A stretch of 51,889 bases of DNA from Planctomycetota bacterium (GTDB lineage Bacteria; Planctomycetota; Phycisphaerae; Sedimentisphaerales; Anaerobacaceae). Position numbers and translations under genes: made by a program. Numbering within the stretch: the first letter of the stretch is position 1; the number at the start of each line of letters is the position of its first letter. The notes under the pieces are model-generated. The model ran no database searches. It was not told where the DNA came from and worked only from the letters and a program-made list of their open reading frames with translations. Location of the stretch: the NCBI GenBank assembly GCA_030605475.1, contig JAUWIG010000008.1:1-51889 (forward strand), written 5' to 3'. This document shows positions 8,330 through 16,410 of this stretch, in pieces.

Positions 8330-8348
8330 TTTGCCTCCATTCCGAAAG

Positions 8349-8831
8349 TTAAAGTTCTTCGTTCTGCTTTTGCAAGACAACCTGCCGTGCCTGCGACATT
8401 TGTTTCTGGTATTGAGCCATATGGTCTGTGAGATATTGTTCCCAGTTCTCGCTGTTCCACAGTTCGATATGGTCTCGGACGCCAACGAGCGTAATATGGT
8501 CTTTCAATCCTGCTCTCTTGCGCAATCTTTCATTCAAAAGCAGTCGTCCCTGACGGTCCAGCTCCACTTTGCTGGCCAGAGCAAAGCTTATTCGCTCGAA
8601 CGCCACGGCCTCGTCCGGCGCGGCAGCCTTAGGTGCAACCGCGAGGACTATTTGCTCGAAATATTTTTCAGGATACAAACAAAGTATGCCATTTGCGCCG
8701 AGCACAAGATAGAAATTGCTGCCGTGTTCATCGGCGTCGATTTGATTTCTCAGCTTGTTTGAGATAAGGACTCTGCTTTTCACATCGACTGTGTGTTTGT
8801 ATTCGCCTGTTAATAAAAGCATGGTATTCAT
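8349..8831 (-). CDS. mraZ: MraZ, dcw-cluster transcriptional regulator
   Basis: 160 residues with two AbrB-like MraZ/SpoVT folds: GEYKHTVDVKSRVLISNKLR near residue 9 and KVELDRQGRLLLNERLRKRAGL near 85, the DxxGR-type motif of each half. MraZ binds DNA upstream of its own gene and represses dcw genes in E. coli. It is the first gene of the leftward division cluster, directly downstream of a strong promoter containing repeated AGTGG boxes. It is slightly longer than the usual 140-150 residues because of a charged C-terminal tail (QKQMSQARQVVLQKQNEEL). Confidence 0.95.
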   Translation of the reverse strand: MNTMLLLTGEYKHTVDVKSRVLISNKLRNQIDADEHGSNFYLVLGANGILCLYPEKYFEQIVLAVAPKAAAPDEAVAFERISFALASKVELDRQGRLLLNERLRKRAGLKDHITLVGVRDHIELWNSENWEQYLTDHMAQYQKQMSQARQVVLQKQNEEL

Positions 8832-8832
8832 C

Positions 8833-8885
8833 CCACTTAATATCTTTACGATGGGAAATTATACCACTTCTTACCACTAAGTCAA
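8833..8885 (-). promoter_or_regulatory. mraZ promoter with candidate MraZ boxes
   Basis: On the minus strand a -35 TTGACT (8885-8880) and a perfect -10 TATAAT (8863-8858) are separated by 16 bases; transcription would start about 20 bases before the mraZ ATG. Two AGTGG boxes exactly 10 bases apart (8878-8874 and 8868-8864) lie between -35 and -10, and a third lies at 8837-8833. MraZ is known to bind short GTGG/TGGG-type repeats spaced by about one helical turn, so this looks like an autoregulated promoter. Confidence 0.7.
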
Positions 8886-9062
8886 CAAACAAATACATTT
8901 TTTTCAAAACTTTTTGGAAATTTTTTTATAGGACCTTCATTAAAAAAGGGCTAATCCCCACAAAAAGAAGTGTTTACGAAAACAGGCCCTTTCCCCCGAC
9001 CGATTATTTTTTTTTCGCTTCCTGCTCATTTTTCACAGGGACCTGTAAATTTCTTGACAGCT

Positions 9063-9101
9063 GGAGGCATTGGGGCGGCTCTATCGCCCTCCGGTTTTTT
9101 T
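9063..9101 (+). terminator. Hairpin plus T-run, terminator-like on + strand
   Basis: GGGCG (9073-9077) pairs with CGCCC (9085-9089), with possible further GGA/TCC pairing, and seven Ts follow at 9095-9101. It has terminator form only in the + direction, although both flanking genes (mnmG and mraZ) are on the minus strand. It might stop antisense transcription. The rest of 8886-9113 is AT-rich with no recognisable feature. Confidence 0.3.
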
Positions 9102-9113
9102 CAACATTCACAC

Positions 9114-11012
9114 TCAAATAGACCTTTCCTGCCGCTTATTCGTTCTGACAGAGTATTTCTTCAGGTAAATTCGAATCACCGTAATGTCAGCAGGGGTGAT
9201 ACCGCTTATTCGACTCGCCTGAGCAAGCGTACCGGGCCTAAAGGCCGATAATTTCTCCTTTGCCTCAGTCCGAAGATGCACTATTCTTTTATAATCCAAA
9301 TCCAGCGGAATCTTCTTGTTCTCCAGAGTTCGAAAACCAGCCGACAGACGCTTCTGTTTGGCTAAATAACCCTCGTACTTGGCATCGATAATTACCGACT
9401 GCAATACATATCTACCAAAGCCCATTTTTTTAACGTAGGGACTATCAGCCAGCGTTTGCCCAGTAGTATTGTTTGGTTGTCGAAGTTGCTCCCACAAACT
9501 TAGGCCCTTCGAATGTGTATTTGCCAGATAACTTTTAAGTTTATCAATATTTTTGAGCTTGTTTTGGAATCTCATCCATCGCTTTTGGTCCACAAGCCCG
9601 ACCGATTTGCCGATTTGCGTCAATCTTCTATCCGCGTTATCGGCCCTTAGTGACAACCGATACTCGGCTCGTGATGTGAACATCCGATAAGGTTCATCAA
9701 GGGTCCCCAAACGCTCTTTTCCGCGTTCGGGGTCTCCGGCAATCCCTTTTGTTAGCAAATCGTCTATCAGCACCCCGATATACGCCTGGTCTCTGCCGAG
9801 AACAATCGGTTCTTTGGACTGCATTTTTCTGGCCGCATTTATACCGGCGATAATACCCTGCCCCCCCGCCTCTTCATATCCGCTGGTCCCGTTAATCTGT
9901 CCTGCCAGAAACAGCCCCGACATCTTCTTTGTCTCTAAATTGCTCTTTAGTTGAATTGGTGGACAATAATCATACTCAATCGCATAGGCATAATGAATAA
10001 TCCGGGCGTTTTCAGTCCCCGGCAGCAATCTCAGCATCTGTTCTTGGACGTCTTTCGGCATAGAAGTAAAAATACCATTGCAGTAAATCGTTTTTATACT
10101 ATCTTCTTCCGGCTCCAAAAAAATTCGATGCTGCTTCTTATCCGCAAACCTGACGACCTTGGCTTCGACGCTCGGACAATAACGCGGGTCGGTGCCTCTC
10201 ATTTGGCCCGAGGAAAGCGCAGCGCGATGCAGATTACCACGAAGCAGCTCGTGTATCTTTTCATTGGTATATGTAATCCAGCACAGCACCTGGGGCCGCT
10301 CTATTCTTTCCGTCATAAATGAAAACGGCATCGGCGGCTCATCGCCGCTCTGTTCTTGCAATTTGTCTAAATCGCACGTCTGCGCATCTAATCTCGGCGT
10401 CGTATCGGTTGCCATCCGCCCAAGTTCCAACCCTATTCGTTTCAAGCTCTGCGAAAGTTCTACGCTTGGTGGCTCATCAATCCTGCCACCGGCCCATCGG
10501 TCGCTTCCGATATACATCATCCCGCCGAGGAATGTCCCCGGCGTTACGACAACTGTTTCTGTTTGGTAAACCGACCCGTCCTTACAGCTAACCGCCCGTA
10601 CCTTATTGTTTTCTGTTATTAACTCTGTCGCTATTGCCTCAATGATTGTCAGATTTTCCGTCTGTTCGAGCGCCTGCTGCATCCACTTTGCATATTTGCC
10701 TCTGTCGGCCTGGGCGCGTGGCGATTGCACGGCCTCACCCTTCGAACGGTTCAGCGTACGAAACTGAATCCCCGTCGCGTCTATCGCCAGTCCCATCAGC
10801 CCGCCCAGCGCGTCAATCTCACGCACAATTTGTCCTTTCCCTAATCCGCCAATCGCCGGATTGCAGCTCATTTGAGCTATCTTACTTTTGTCGATGGTTA
10901 TAAGGCAGGTTTTAGCTCCGATTTTAGCAGCGGCGTGAGCCGCCTCGACGCCGGCGTGACCACCACCTATAACTATACAGTCGAAACGGTTACCTTTTAT
11001 TCTGTTAGGCAT
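9114..11012 (-). CDS. mnmG: MnmG (GidA), tRNA uridine-34 carboxymethylaminomethyl modification enzyme
   Basis: 632 residues, full length. The FAD-binding GGGHAGVEAA is at 16-25. The family motifs CNPAIGGLGKG and GGLMGLAIDATGIQFRTLNRSKG follow, then TPGTFLGG, the late ESYEEAGGQG-type segment (SGYEEAGGQGIIAGINAA), and the C-terminal MFTSRAEYRLSLRADNAD. With MnmE it installs the cmnm5 group on U34 of tRNAs. The C-terminal helical domain, needed for tRNA and MnmE contact, is present. The upstream spacer is a 7-bp repeat region. No mnmE is visible in the window. Confidence 0.97.
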   Translation of the reverse strand: MPNRIKGNRFDCIVIGGGHAGVEAAHAAAKIGAKTCLITIDKSKIAQMSCNPAIGGLGKGQIVREIDALGGLMGLAIDATGIQFRTLNRSKGEAVQSPRAQADRGKYAKWMQQALEQTENLTIIEAIATELITENNKVRAVSCKDGSVYQTETVVVTPGTFLGGMMYIGSDRWAGGRIDEPPSVELSQSLKRIGLELGRMATDTTPRLDAQTCDLDKLQEQSGDEPPMPFSFMTERIERPQVLCWITYTNEKIHELLRGNLHRAALSSGQMRGTDPRYCPSVEAKVVRFADKKQHRIFLEPEEDSIKTIYCNGIFTSMPKDVQEQMLRLLPGTENARIIHYAYAIEYDYCPPIQLKSNLETKKMSGLFLAGQINGTSGYEEAGGQGIIAGINAARKMQSKEPIVLGRDQAYIGVLIDDLLTKGIAGDPERGKERLGTLDEPYRMFTSRAEYRLSLRADNADRRLTQIGKSVGLVDQKRWMRFQNKLKNIDKLKSYLANTHSKGLSLWEQLRQPNNTTGQTLADSPYVKKMGFGRYVLQSVIIDAKYEGYLAKQKRLSAGFRTLENKKIPLDLDYKRIVHLRTEAKEKLSAFRPGTLAQASRISGITPADITVIRIYLKKYSVRTNKRQERSI

Positions 11013-11058
11013 ATTTAGTGCTACAATGCTATTTGATAGCGGGTTATGCTATAATATA

Positions 11059-11217
11059 AAATCCGAAGCACGAAATCCTAAATCCGAAACAATATCAAAA
11101 CTTGTCTGACGACAGTCAAGATTCAAATTCTTCAATTTTCTAAACATAATGTTTTTGGATATTTGAACTTTGGTTATTTGGATTTGTTTAGGATTTAGAG
11201 ATTAGGATTTCGGATTT
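11059..11217. repeat. Inverted pair of 7-bp-period arrays between acpS and mnmG
   Basis: The left arm (11059-11096) holds units like ATCCGAA, GCACGAA and ATCCTAA. The right arm (11180-11217) holds near reverse complements (TTAGGAT, TTTCGGA) in 7-base steps, forming a large imperfect inverted repeat. A smaller imperfect hairpin CTTGTCTG/CAGTCAAG lies just inside the left arm. The 211-bp spacer holds no coding signal. It looks like a mini-element built from heptamers. Confidence 0.65.
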
Positions 11218-11223
11218 AAAACG

Positions 11224-11613
11224 CTATTCCTTCTTTGCCATCGCAACTGCCGAGGCAATTGCAAAATTCGCTGTATGTGTAATGCTGACGCTTATATGTT
11301 TGATACCAAGTTTGTTGGCGATTTTTTCAACCTCGCCGCAGAGAGTAACCTTAGGCTGACCCGCAGGGTTGTTTACTATCTCGATGTCCGTCCAGGCAAT
11401 CTTACCACGCCATCCCGTCCCCATCAGTTTAAGGACCGCTTCTTTTGCCGCAAAACGACCAGCTAATTTCTCTATCCCGTTTTTATTTGCCTCGGCATAG
11501 GCCTGTTCAGAGGAAGTAAAAATCCTGTTAACGAAACGCTCACCGTGCCGCTTCACCATCTCTTCTATTCGCGGAAAATCCACAAGGTCTATACCGTGTG
11601 CTATAATTTCCAT
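11224..11613 (-). CDS. acpS: AcpS, holo-[acyl-carrier-protein] synthase
   Basis: 129 residues. The N-terminal IIAHGIDLVDFPRIEEM carries the metal-binding Asp of the GxDxxxxxRIE motif. The second motif, LAGRFAAKEAVLKLMGTGW, supplies the conserved Glu and Lys, and the C-terminus has HISVSITHTANFAIASAVA. It transfers 4'-phosphopantetheine from CoA to apo-ACP, activating fatty-acid synthesis. The ATG at 11613 has an AGGA about 8 bases upstream. It lies between the parvulin-type lipoprotein gene and mnmG, all leftward. Confidence 0.95.
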   Translation of the reverse strand: MEIIAHGIDLVDFPRIEEMVKRHGERFVNRIFTSSEQAYAEANKNGIEKLAGRFAAKEAVLKLMGTGWRGKIAWTDIEIVNNPAGQPKVTLCGEVEKIANKLGIKHISVSITHTANFAIASAVAMAKKE

Positions 11614-11637
11614 CCGTTAATCCTGTTTACCTTTGTC

Positions 11638-11657
11638 ATTCCCGCGCAAGCGGGAAT
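11638..11657. repeat. dRS3-like palindrome upstream of acpS
   Basis: ATTCCCGC (11638-11645) and GCGGGAAT (11650-11657) form a perfect 8-bp hairpin with loop GCAA. The pattern ATTCCC-N8-GGGAAT is that of the dRS3 repeat best known from Neisseria, and closely similar palindromes occur in intergenic DNA of many unrelated bacteria. Confidence 0.7.
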
Positions 11658-11688
11658 CCACCTTCTCTACCTTTGTGCCTTTGTCCCT

Positions 11689-12801
11689 TTACCTGTTGCT
11701 AATTCTATAAATTTCTTTCAGGCAAAAATCTACAAACGCATCCTTTTCACCAAGTTCTGCTTGCTGTATGAGTTTGACACCAATCTCATCAACGGCTTGT
11801 TTCCGGCGGTCAAAGTTAATTTTGGCCTCCAGTTCTTTTTGCACCTTCTCGAACGGCTTAACGCTTTTCGCCTGTTTCTCTTCCAGCTTCATTATGAAAA
11901 CATGCTCGTCCACCTCGATTGGCCCTGCAATCTGTCCCGGCTTCAGTCTTTCAGCTTCAGCCGAGAGAATATCATAGGGTTCAGCTAAAGACCCCGGCTC
12001 CAGATGCTTCCACAGTCCGCCAAACATCCGTCTGTGCCCGTGCGAATATTGCTTCGCCAATTCACCGAAGTCTTCACCCGCCTGCAGGCGCCCAACCAAT
12101 TCATCAGCTAATTCTCTTGCTTGCTCCTGCCGATTCGCATTCGGGTCATCTATTTCCAGCTTCTCTGGTTGAATATCAATCAGCCGAAACTTTAACTTTG
12201 CCAGCGTAGTGAAAATTTCGTCTTTCACGTCATTATAGCAGTCCATCAATTCACTATAAGTGATTGGTCTATCCTCCGGCAGTTCCGATGCTATGTAAGA
12301 TTGACTGAGAATCATCTTTTTTTGATATTCTTTAAAGCTGGCCCAATCCATTCCATCCTGCTTTAGAGCCTGTTCAGCCCTGGCATAATCGCCCTCAAAG
12401 CTGACAACAAATTTTCTCACTTCCGCCTCTGCAGCCTTTTCCAGTAATTCGTCAATGTCCTCACCTGCTTGCTTTTTGGCCTGGTTGTAAAGCAGAATAT
12501 TCGATACTCTGGTCACAACAACCTGCTCAAGCTGGGGCCTGGCTTGCTTTTTGAATGTCACAAAGTCACTGCTTTGCGCAAATGGCCTGAAATGCTCTAT
12601 CAGTGGTGCAATTATCTCGTCGCTGGTTATAGTCTCACCGCACACGGCTAAAACAAATCCGCCCGATGCTTCTGGCAGACCTTTTCTTTGCACAAGAGGG
12701 ATACGCGCCAGCTCTTCTTCGGTAAATCTCAACTCATCACTGCTCCCGCACGCCGCTATCAGCAAAAGTGCTGATACTGATAAAAAAGCACACTTACGCA
12801 T
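11689..12801 (-). CDS. Parvulin-type (SurA/PrsA-like) peptidyl-prolyl isomerase lipoprotein
   Basis: 370 residues. The signal peptide ends in a lipobox (LIAAC, lipidated Cys18), so it is probably a membrane-anchored chaperone outside the cytoplasm. The middle is a helical SurA_N-like region rich in charged residues (about 60-195). The parvulin domain follows at about 200-310, with GEDFGELAKQYSHGHRRMFGG, the typical LAxxxS...GGxLG region, and ending GPIEVDEHVFIMKLEEKQ. It would help fold secreted or outer-envelope proteins. It is transcribed toward acpS but 75 bases of repeat-containing spacer lie between them. Confidence 0.85.
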   Translation of the reverse strand: MRKCAFLSVSALLLIAACGSSDELRFTEEELARIPLVQRKGLPEASGGFVLAVCGETITSDEIIAPLIEHFRPFAQSSDFVTFKKQARPQLEQVVVTRVSNILLYNQAKKQAGEDIDELLEKAAEAEVRKFVVSFEGDYARAEQALKQDGMDWASFKEYQKKMILSQSYIASELPEDRPITYSELMDCYNDVKDEIFTTLAKLKFRLIDIQPEKLEIDDPNANRQEQARELADELVGRLQAGEDFGELAKQYSHGHRRMFGGLWKHLEPGSLAEPYDILSAEAERLKPGQIAGPIEVDEHVFIMKLEEKQAKSVKPFEKVQKELEAKINFDRRKQAVDEIGVKLIQQAELGEKDAFVDFCLKEIYRISNR

Positions 12802-13350
12802 GGTCTAATCTCCCACTACGAACTACGAGCCGCAAACCACGAGTAAGATTTTACGCCAAAACTCCCGTATAATCCACAAAAAGGTTTTCAGCGGGATTGT
12901 TTTTGAGAGATTGGGGCTGGAAAACCCACTCCGCTGTGAAGATTTAGCTTCTTTTTCTCAAAATCGCCGCGCCGAGGCCGGCAGCACTGGCACCGTTTCG
13001 GGCACTGGTCTTTGGAGAAACCCATTCCCACAGCCCTTTGGTCGGCAGTATGAATTGTAGGTTTATGCCCCGCGTTTTCTCAGCAATGCCGTATGTATGT
13101 TATTGTGTAACGCAAGAGTTTATTTCTTCAATTCCACAGCAATGTAGAACCAAAGTGGACATTTACAACAACCGCTGCGAGACACTACGAAGTTATGGAT
13201 TTGCACCCCCCTTATGATTCTGTTTCTAAACACTTCAGATACGATTCCATTCCGAGGTCTTCGGCTTTGCGAAGGCTTTCAAATCCCAATTTATAGCACT
13301 TAAAATCTTTTTCGCGTTACATTTCATCGATGATTTCTTTTGCTTGTTTT
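12802..13350. other. Gene-poor spacer with repeat array and decayed coding scraps
   Basis: No intact gene is seen in these 549 bases. From right to left on the minus strand there are three scraps. A short open stretch with a helical protein look lies at 13212-13319 (ends GMESYLKCLETES). A tail ending ALLRKRGA then a stop lies at 13063 onward. A second open stretch ending GLGAAILRKRS lies before a stop at 12944. The two tails resemble the hydrophobic-then-basic ends of PEP-CTERM-type proteins. A 7-bp-period array (units ACTACGA) lies at 12815-12843 next to the lipoprotein gene. Confidence 0.5.
13063..13120 (-). pseudogene. PEP-CTERM-like C-terminal tail remnant
   Basis: The minus strand encodes a short stretch ending ALLRKRGA and TAA (13065-13063); an in-frame stop lies about 18 codons upstream. 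The surrounding 40-45 bases are about 80 percent identical, by eye, to 15045-15095, which encodes ALALLRKRRA and a stop. Hydrophobic-then-Arg/Lys ends are typical of exosortase-sorted proteins, but the PEP motif itself is not preserved. Confidence 0.4.
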
Positions 13351-14916
13351 TTAAAGTTTGACGCCGAACTTCCTCCACGTCTCCAGGATATCTTCCTTGG
13401 AAAAGTAGCCGACATGGCGATAGACTTCCCTGCCTTTGTTGTCATAAAAAATCTGAGTCGGAACCTCGCTGACCCCGTATTTTGTACTTTTTGCTCCATT
13501 TTTCCACGCGTCAATATACTTTACCTGAAATTTCCCCTTGTATTCGTTCTTCAACTCGTCCAATATCGGCACCATTTTTCTACATGGAGGAGACCCATAC
13601 GACCCAAGTAGCACCATTTTTGGAAGAGTGTCGCCGGCCCCCGACACCCGTTGAGTCCATTTCTCGTCGGCATTCTCGAATTCAACTTCGTCTTTGTATA
13701 TTCCAACGACTTTAGTGTCGCCTATCATGTCGCCTTCGTGTACTACTTTGCCTTCGACTATAGCTGATGAGTTGTCCTCAGCGTAGATGATTGCGGTTAT
13801 TGACATATCCCTGTCAAAGAGCACACTGTCTTTTACCTCCGGCCAAAAATAGTAGCCAATGCCGGCAACAATCATAACAGCGACGCCCAATAGAAGAACG
13901 TACGGCAAAAAGTTACTCTTCTTCTTTTCTATGTCAGGCTGGGTCTCAGGACCAGGCTGGACGTCAGGGCCAGGCTTAGTATCAGGGCCAGCCTGGATGT
14001 CAGGGCTGGGCTTAGTACCAGGGCCAGGCCGGGTACCAGAGCTGGGTAGGATACCAGAGTTGGGTAGGATACCAGAGCTGGGTCGGACACCAGAGCTGGG
14101 CTGGATACCAAGGATATACTGGATATCAGAGCCAGGTTGGATATCAGAGGCAGGCTGGATATTAGAGGCAGGCTGGATGTCAGGCCGACCAATACCAAAC
14201 TCCTTCAGTCCGAGCGTTTGTGCCGACAACTGCCGATATACAAGCGTGATTGCTACCATAACCATTGGAAACGTTGCGAATATGCCGACAAAAAGACAAA
14301 GTGTGCCCAAAAAATTTATCAGGCCACATAAAATACCGAAGCCGAATAACCGCCATTTGACACCTGCTGTTGTTCGGCTGCTCGCCCTTAACGCCTTGAC
14401 AGGCCCGAGTCCCTTATCGACCACAAAGTAAAAGCACAGGCCAAACTTGGTTAACAAAATCACTATCCAAACAATGGCCAAAATAACAGCAAGCCCGGCA
14501 AGCCGGGGAATACCCGTTGCGGCGGCTAACAAATATAATGGCAGCATACAGGCGAATACGGCGCACCATATAATCAGAAACAAAAGAATTCCTGTGCCTA
14601 TGTACCTCCAGAAGCAATCCCGCACATTGAACAGTGTGCTGAACTTTGGCTTTTGCCCGTCGCAAAAGCTAAGAGTTATCTTGGTGAAGCCTATTGCCAG
14701 TATGGTTTGGATTATAAATATTACAGGAAACAATGAGAGACCCACAAAAAGCTGAGTTTGTTCAGGCTGACGTTCTATTGCATATCCGAGAATCTGCTCC
14801 AATGAAGATATTAGGACTAAAATCGTAACAACACCCGCGAAAAACCAGAAGTTGGCCTTCATCACACGCCAGCCAAAGCCTAATACCTTGCTAAAGCTAA
14901 AGGATTTGCCGTACAT
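13351..14916 (-). CDS. Multi-pass membrane protein fused to GspC/PilP-like and thioredoxin-like domains
   Basis: 521 residues from ATG 14916 (AGGGGA ribosome-binding site). Residues about 1-235 hold several membrane helices, resembling DUF975/glycerophosphodiesterase-membrane-type proteins. A linker of about 14 six-residue repeats (IQPSSG, ILPSSG, TKPGPD; about 244-331) leads to another membrane helix (about 337-357). A small beta domain (about 369-422, AIVEGKVVHEGDMIGDTKVVGI) resembles the GspC/PilP fold. The C-terminus is thioredoxin-like (about 432-521) with the cis-Pro region SEVPTQIFYD. The expected CxxC reads SPPC (442-445), so the first Cys is Ser and classical disulphide exchange is unlikely. 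I do not know a named family with this order. Confidence 0.75.
   Translation of the reverse strand: MYGKSFSFSKVLGFGWRVMKANFWFFAGVVTILVLISSLEQILGYAIERQPEQTQLFVGLSLFPVIFIIQTILAIGFTKITLSFCDGQKPKFSTLFNVRDCFWRYIGTGILLFLIIWCAVFACMLPLYLLAAATGIPRLAGLAVILAIVWIVILLTKFGLCFYFVVDKGLGPVKALRASSRTTAGVKWRLFGFGILCGLINFLGTLCLFVGIFATFPMVMVAITLVYRQLSAQTLGLKEFGIGRPDIQPASNIQPASDIQPGSDIQYILGIQPSSGVRPSSGILPNSGILPSSGTRPGPGTKPSPDIQAGPDTKPGPDVQPGPETQPDIEKKKSNFLPYVLLLGVAVMIVAGIGYYFWPEVKDSVLFDRDMSITAIIYAEDNSSAIVEGKVVHEGDMIGDTKVVGIYKDEVEFENADEKWTQRVSGAGDTLPKMVLLGSYGSPPCRKMVPILDELKNEYKGKFQVKYIDAWKNGAKSTKYGVSEVPTQIFYDNKGREVYRHVGYFSKEDILETWRKFGVKL
13924..14187. repeat. 18-bp tandem repeat (minisatellite) inside the membrane-thioredoxin fusion gene
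   Basis: About 14 degenerate copies of an 18-bp unit, for example GATACCAGAGCTGGGTAG on the plus strand, encode six-residue repeats of the pattern (I/T/V)(Q/L/K/R)P-x-x-(G/D). Copies in the centre are almost identical while outer ones have drifted. The unit keeps the frame open on both strands, so copy number can change without a frameshift. Confidence 0.9.
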
Positions 14917-15061
14917 AAATTCCCCTTTTGACTCGAAATTTGACCGATAGCGGAATCCCACAGCACACTTACAATGGATAATCGGCTATTTAGCCGCGAT
15001 TTTTCATAATATTCTTCCATTTTTTGACCCTACTTCCCTTTCTTCGCAATATGAATGTAGC

Positions 15062-15118
15062 TTATGCCCTGCGCTTTCGCAGCAATGCCAAAGCAAATGA
15101 AAACAGTTGAAATTTCTC
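15062..15118 (-). pseudogene. PEP-CTERM-like C-terminal tail remnant
   Basis: The minus strand encodes FQLFSFALALLRKRRA followed by TAA (15064-15062). This has the hydrophobic stretch and basic end of a PEP-CTERM sorting signal, but no PEP motif or plausible gene body is found upstream; the open frame continues only as antisense of the glycerate kinase gene. It is homologous in DNA to the remnant at 13063. The rest of the spacer 14917-15182 contains only the likely glycerate kinase promoter. Confidence 0.4.
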
Positions 15119-15135
15119 ATTAAAAGCGGTATGTT
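15107..15135 (+). promoter_or_regulatory. Candidate promoter of the glycerate kinase gene
   Basis: TTGAAA (15107-15112) and TATGTT (15130-15135) are separated by 17 bases, about 48 bases before the ATG at 15183. A GAGGA ribosome-binding site lies about 10 bases before the ATG. The -10 matches only four of six consensus bases. Confidence 0.4.
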
Positions 15136-15182
15136 CGCGACTGAAACTGCCGGCAAAAAACATTGTTGAGGAACAGACAGAA

Positions 15183-16307
15183 ATGAAAATCGTTGTGGCA
15201 ACGGATTCTTTTAAGGGCTCACTGACCGCTGCCCAGGCTTGTAAGATTATCGCACAATCAATTGGCGCGGTAGTGCCCGGGGCCGAGATTATTATCAAGC
15301 CTATGGCCGATGGCGGCCAAGGCACAGCTCAGGCAATGATAGCCGCCCGCAACGGGCAATGGGTCGGGAGAACCGTCACGGGACCGCTGCCGGATATGAG
15401 AGTTGGTGCAGGATTCGCATGGTTCGCAGATGAAGAAATGGCCCTTGTGGAAATGGCGACGGCAAGCGGCCTGGAATTGCTTTCACCGGCGCTGCGAAAT
15501 CCTATGAAAACTACCACTTATGGAACAGGCCAGCTAATAGATGCTGCTGTAAATAATGGCGCAAAGCGCATCCTTCTTGCCGTTGGCGACAGTGCAACAG
15601 TTGACGGTGGCACAGGTGCGGCTGCTGCGCTGGGCTGGAAATTCCTCGACGAAAAGGGCCAAGAAATCGTCCCCTGTGGCGGCGAATTGCGGCGGATTAG
15701 TAAAATAGTTCCACCGCCGCAGCCAAACCGCGTAGCGATTGAGGTGCTCTGCGACGTCGATAATCCGCTCTGCGGAGACCACGGGGCCGCAAAAGTGTAT
15801 GGCCCGCAAAAAGGCGCTACCAGGAAAATGGTACAGTTGCTTGAAGCGGCACTGGAGCACCTCGCTGAGCTGGTCGAGAAGCAATTGGGATGCGATATGA
15901 AGAATGTACCCGGCGCAGGGGCCGCTGGCGGGCTCGCAGCGGGCGCGATAGCTTTTATGGGGGCTCGGCTCGTATCTGGAATTGAAACCGTTATGTCACA
16001 CAGCCGACTGGCCAAAGCCGTCGCCGACGCAGACTGGGTAATAACCGGCGAAGGACGATTCGACCGACAGTCCCTGCGAGGCAAAGTTGTTTCGGGGGTT
16101 GTACAGGTTGCAAGGGATGCCGGCAAGCACATTGTCGTGCTGGCAGGACAGGTCCTTTTGGAACTTTCTGAGTATCGTAAGTTCGGCGTTGATGACGCAA
16201 TCGGGTGTATGAATGATAGAATGACACTCCACTATGCAATGCAAAACGGAGAGAAACTGCTTGCAGAAGCTGCAAAAAAATTCGCCATTACGCACCTTCG
16301 TGGTTAG
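15183..16307 (+). CDS. glxK: Glycerate kinase (type 1, GlxK/GarK family)
   Basis: 374 residues, normal family length. It opens with KIVVATDSFKGSLTA and continues with PMADGGQGTAQA, VEMATASGLELL, the glycine-rich GDSATVDGGTGAAAALG, PGAGAAGGLAAGAIAFMGA and VITGEGRFDRQSLRGK, all characteristic of this family. It phosphorylates D-glycerate to 2-phosphoglycerate, feeding glycolate/serine-derived carbon into glycolysis. It appears to be a single-gene transcription unit: a decayed spacer is upstream and a tRNA gene on the opposite strand lies downstream. Confidence 0.93.
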   Translation: MKIVVATDSFKGSLTAAQACKIIAQSIGAVVPGAEIIIKPMADGGQGTAQAMIAARNGQWVGRTVTGPLPDMRVGAGFAWFADEEMALVEMATASGLELLSPALRNPMKTTTYGTGQLIDAAVNNGAKRILLAVGDSATVDGGTGAAAALGWKFLDEKGQEIVPCGGELRRISKIVPPPQPNRVAIEVLCDVDNPLCGDHGAAKVYGPQKGATRKMVQLLEAALEHLAELVEKQLGCDMKNVPGAGAAGGLAAGAIAFMGARLVSGIETVMSHSRLAKAVADADWVITGEGRFDRQSLRGKVVSGVVQVARDAGKHIVVLAGQVLLELSEYRKFGVDDAIGCMNDRMTLHYAMQNGEKLLAEAAKKFAITHLRG

Positions 16308-16410
16308 GGGCAAATCCTTAGATGTCCTTTGGTTTTGAGTTCATAGCCTTTTCAGCCACCGAGGATTCTTTGGATTGCTGTAAGTGCTCAACTTTAGAGA
16401 CATTAACGAA

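Noticed and set aside
13859-14431. 190-residue plus-strand open frame with GxVPEPGRxPE-like repeats
   Set aside because: It is the complement of the 18-bp tandem repeat in the membrane-thioredoxin fusion gene; the repeat happens to be open on both strands.
15518-16132. 204-residue minus-strand open frame inside the glycerate kinase gene
   Set aside because: It is a shadow of the glycerate kinase coding strand; low-complexity Pro/Ser/Ala composition and no ribosome-binding site.
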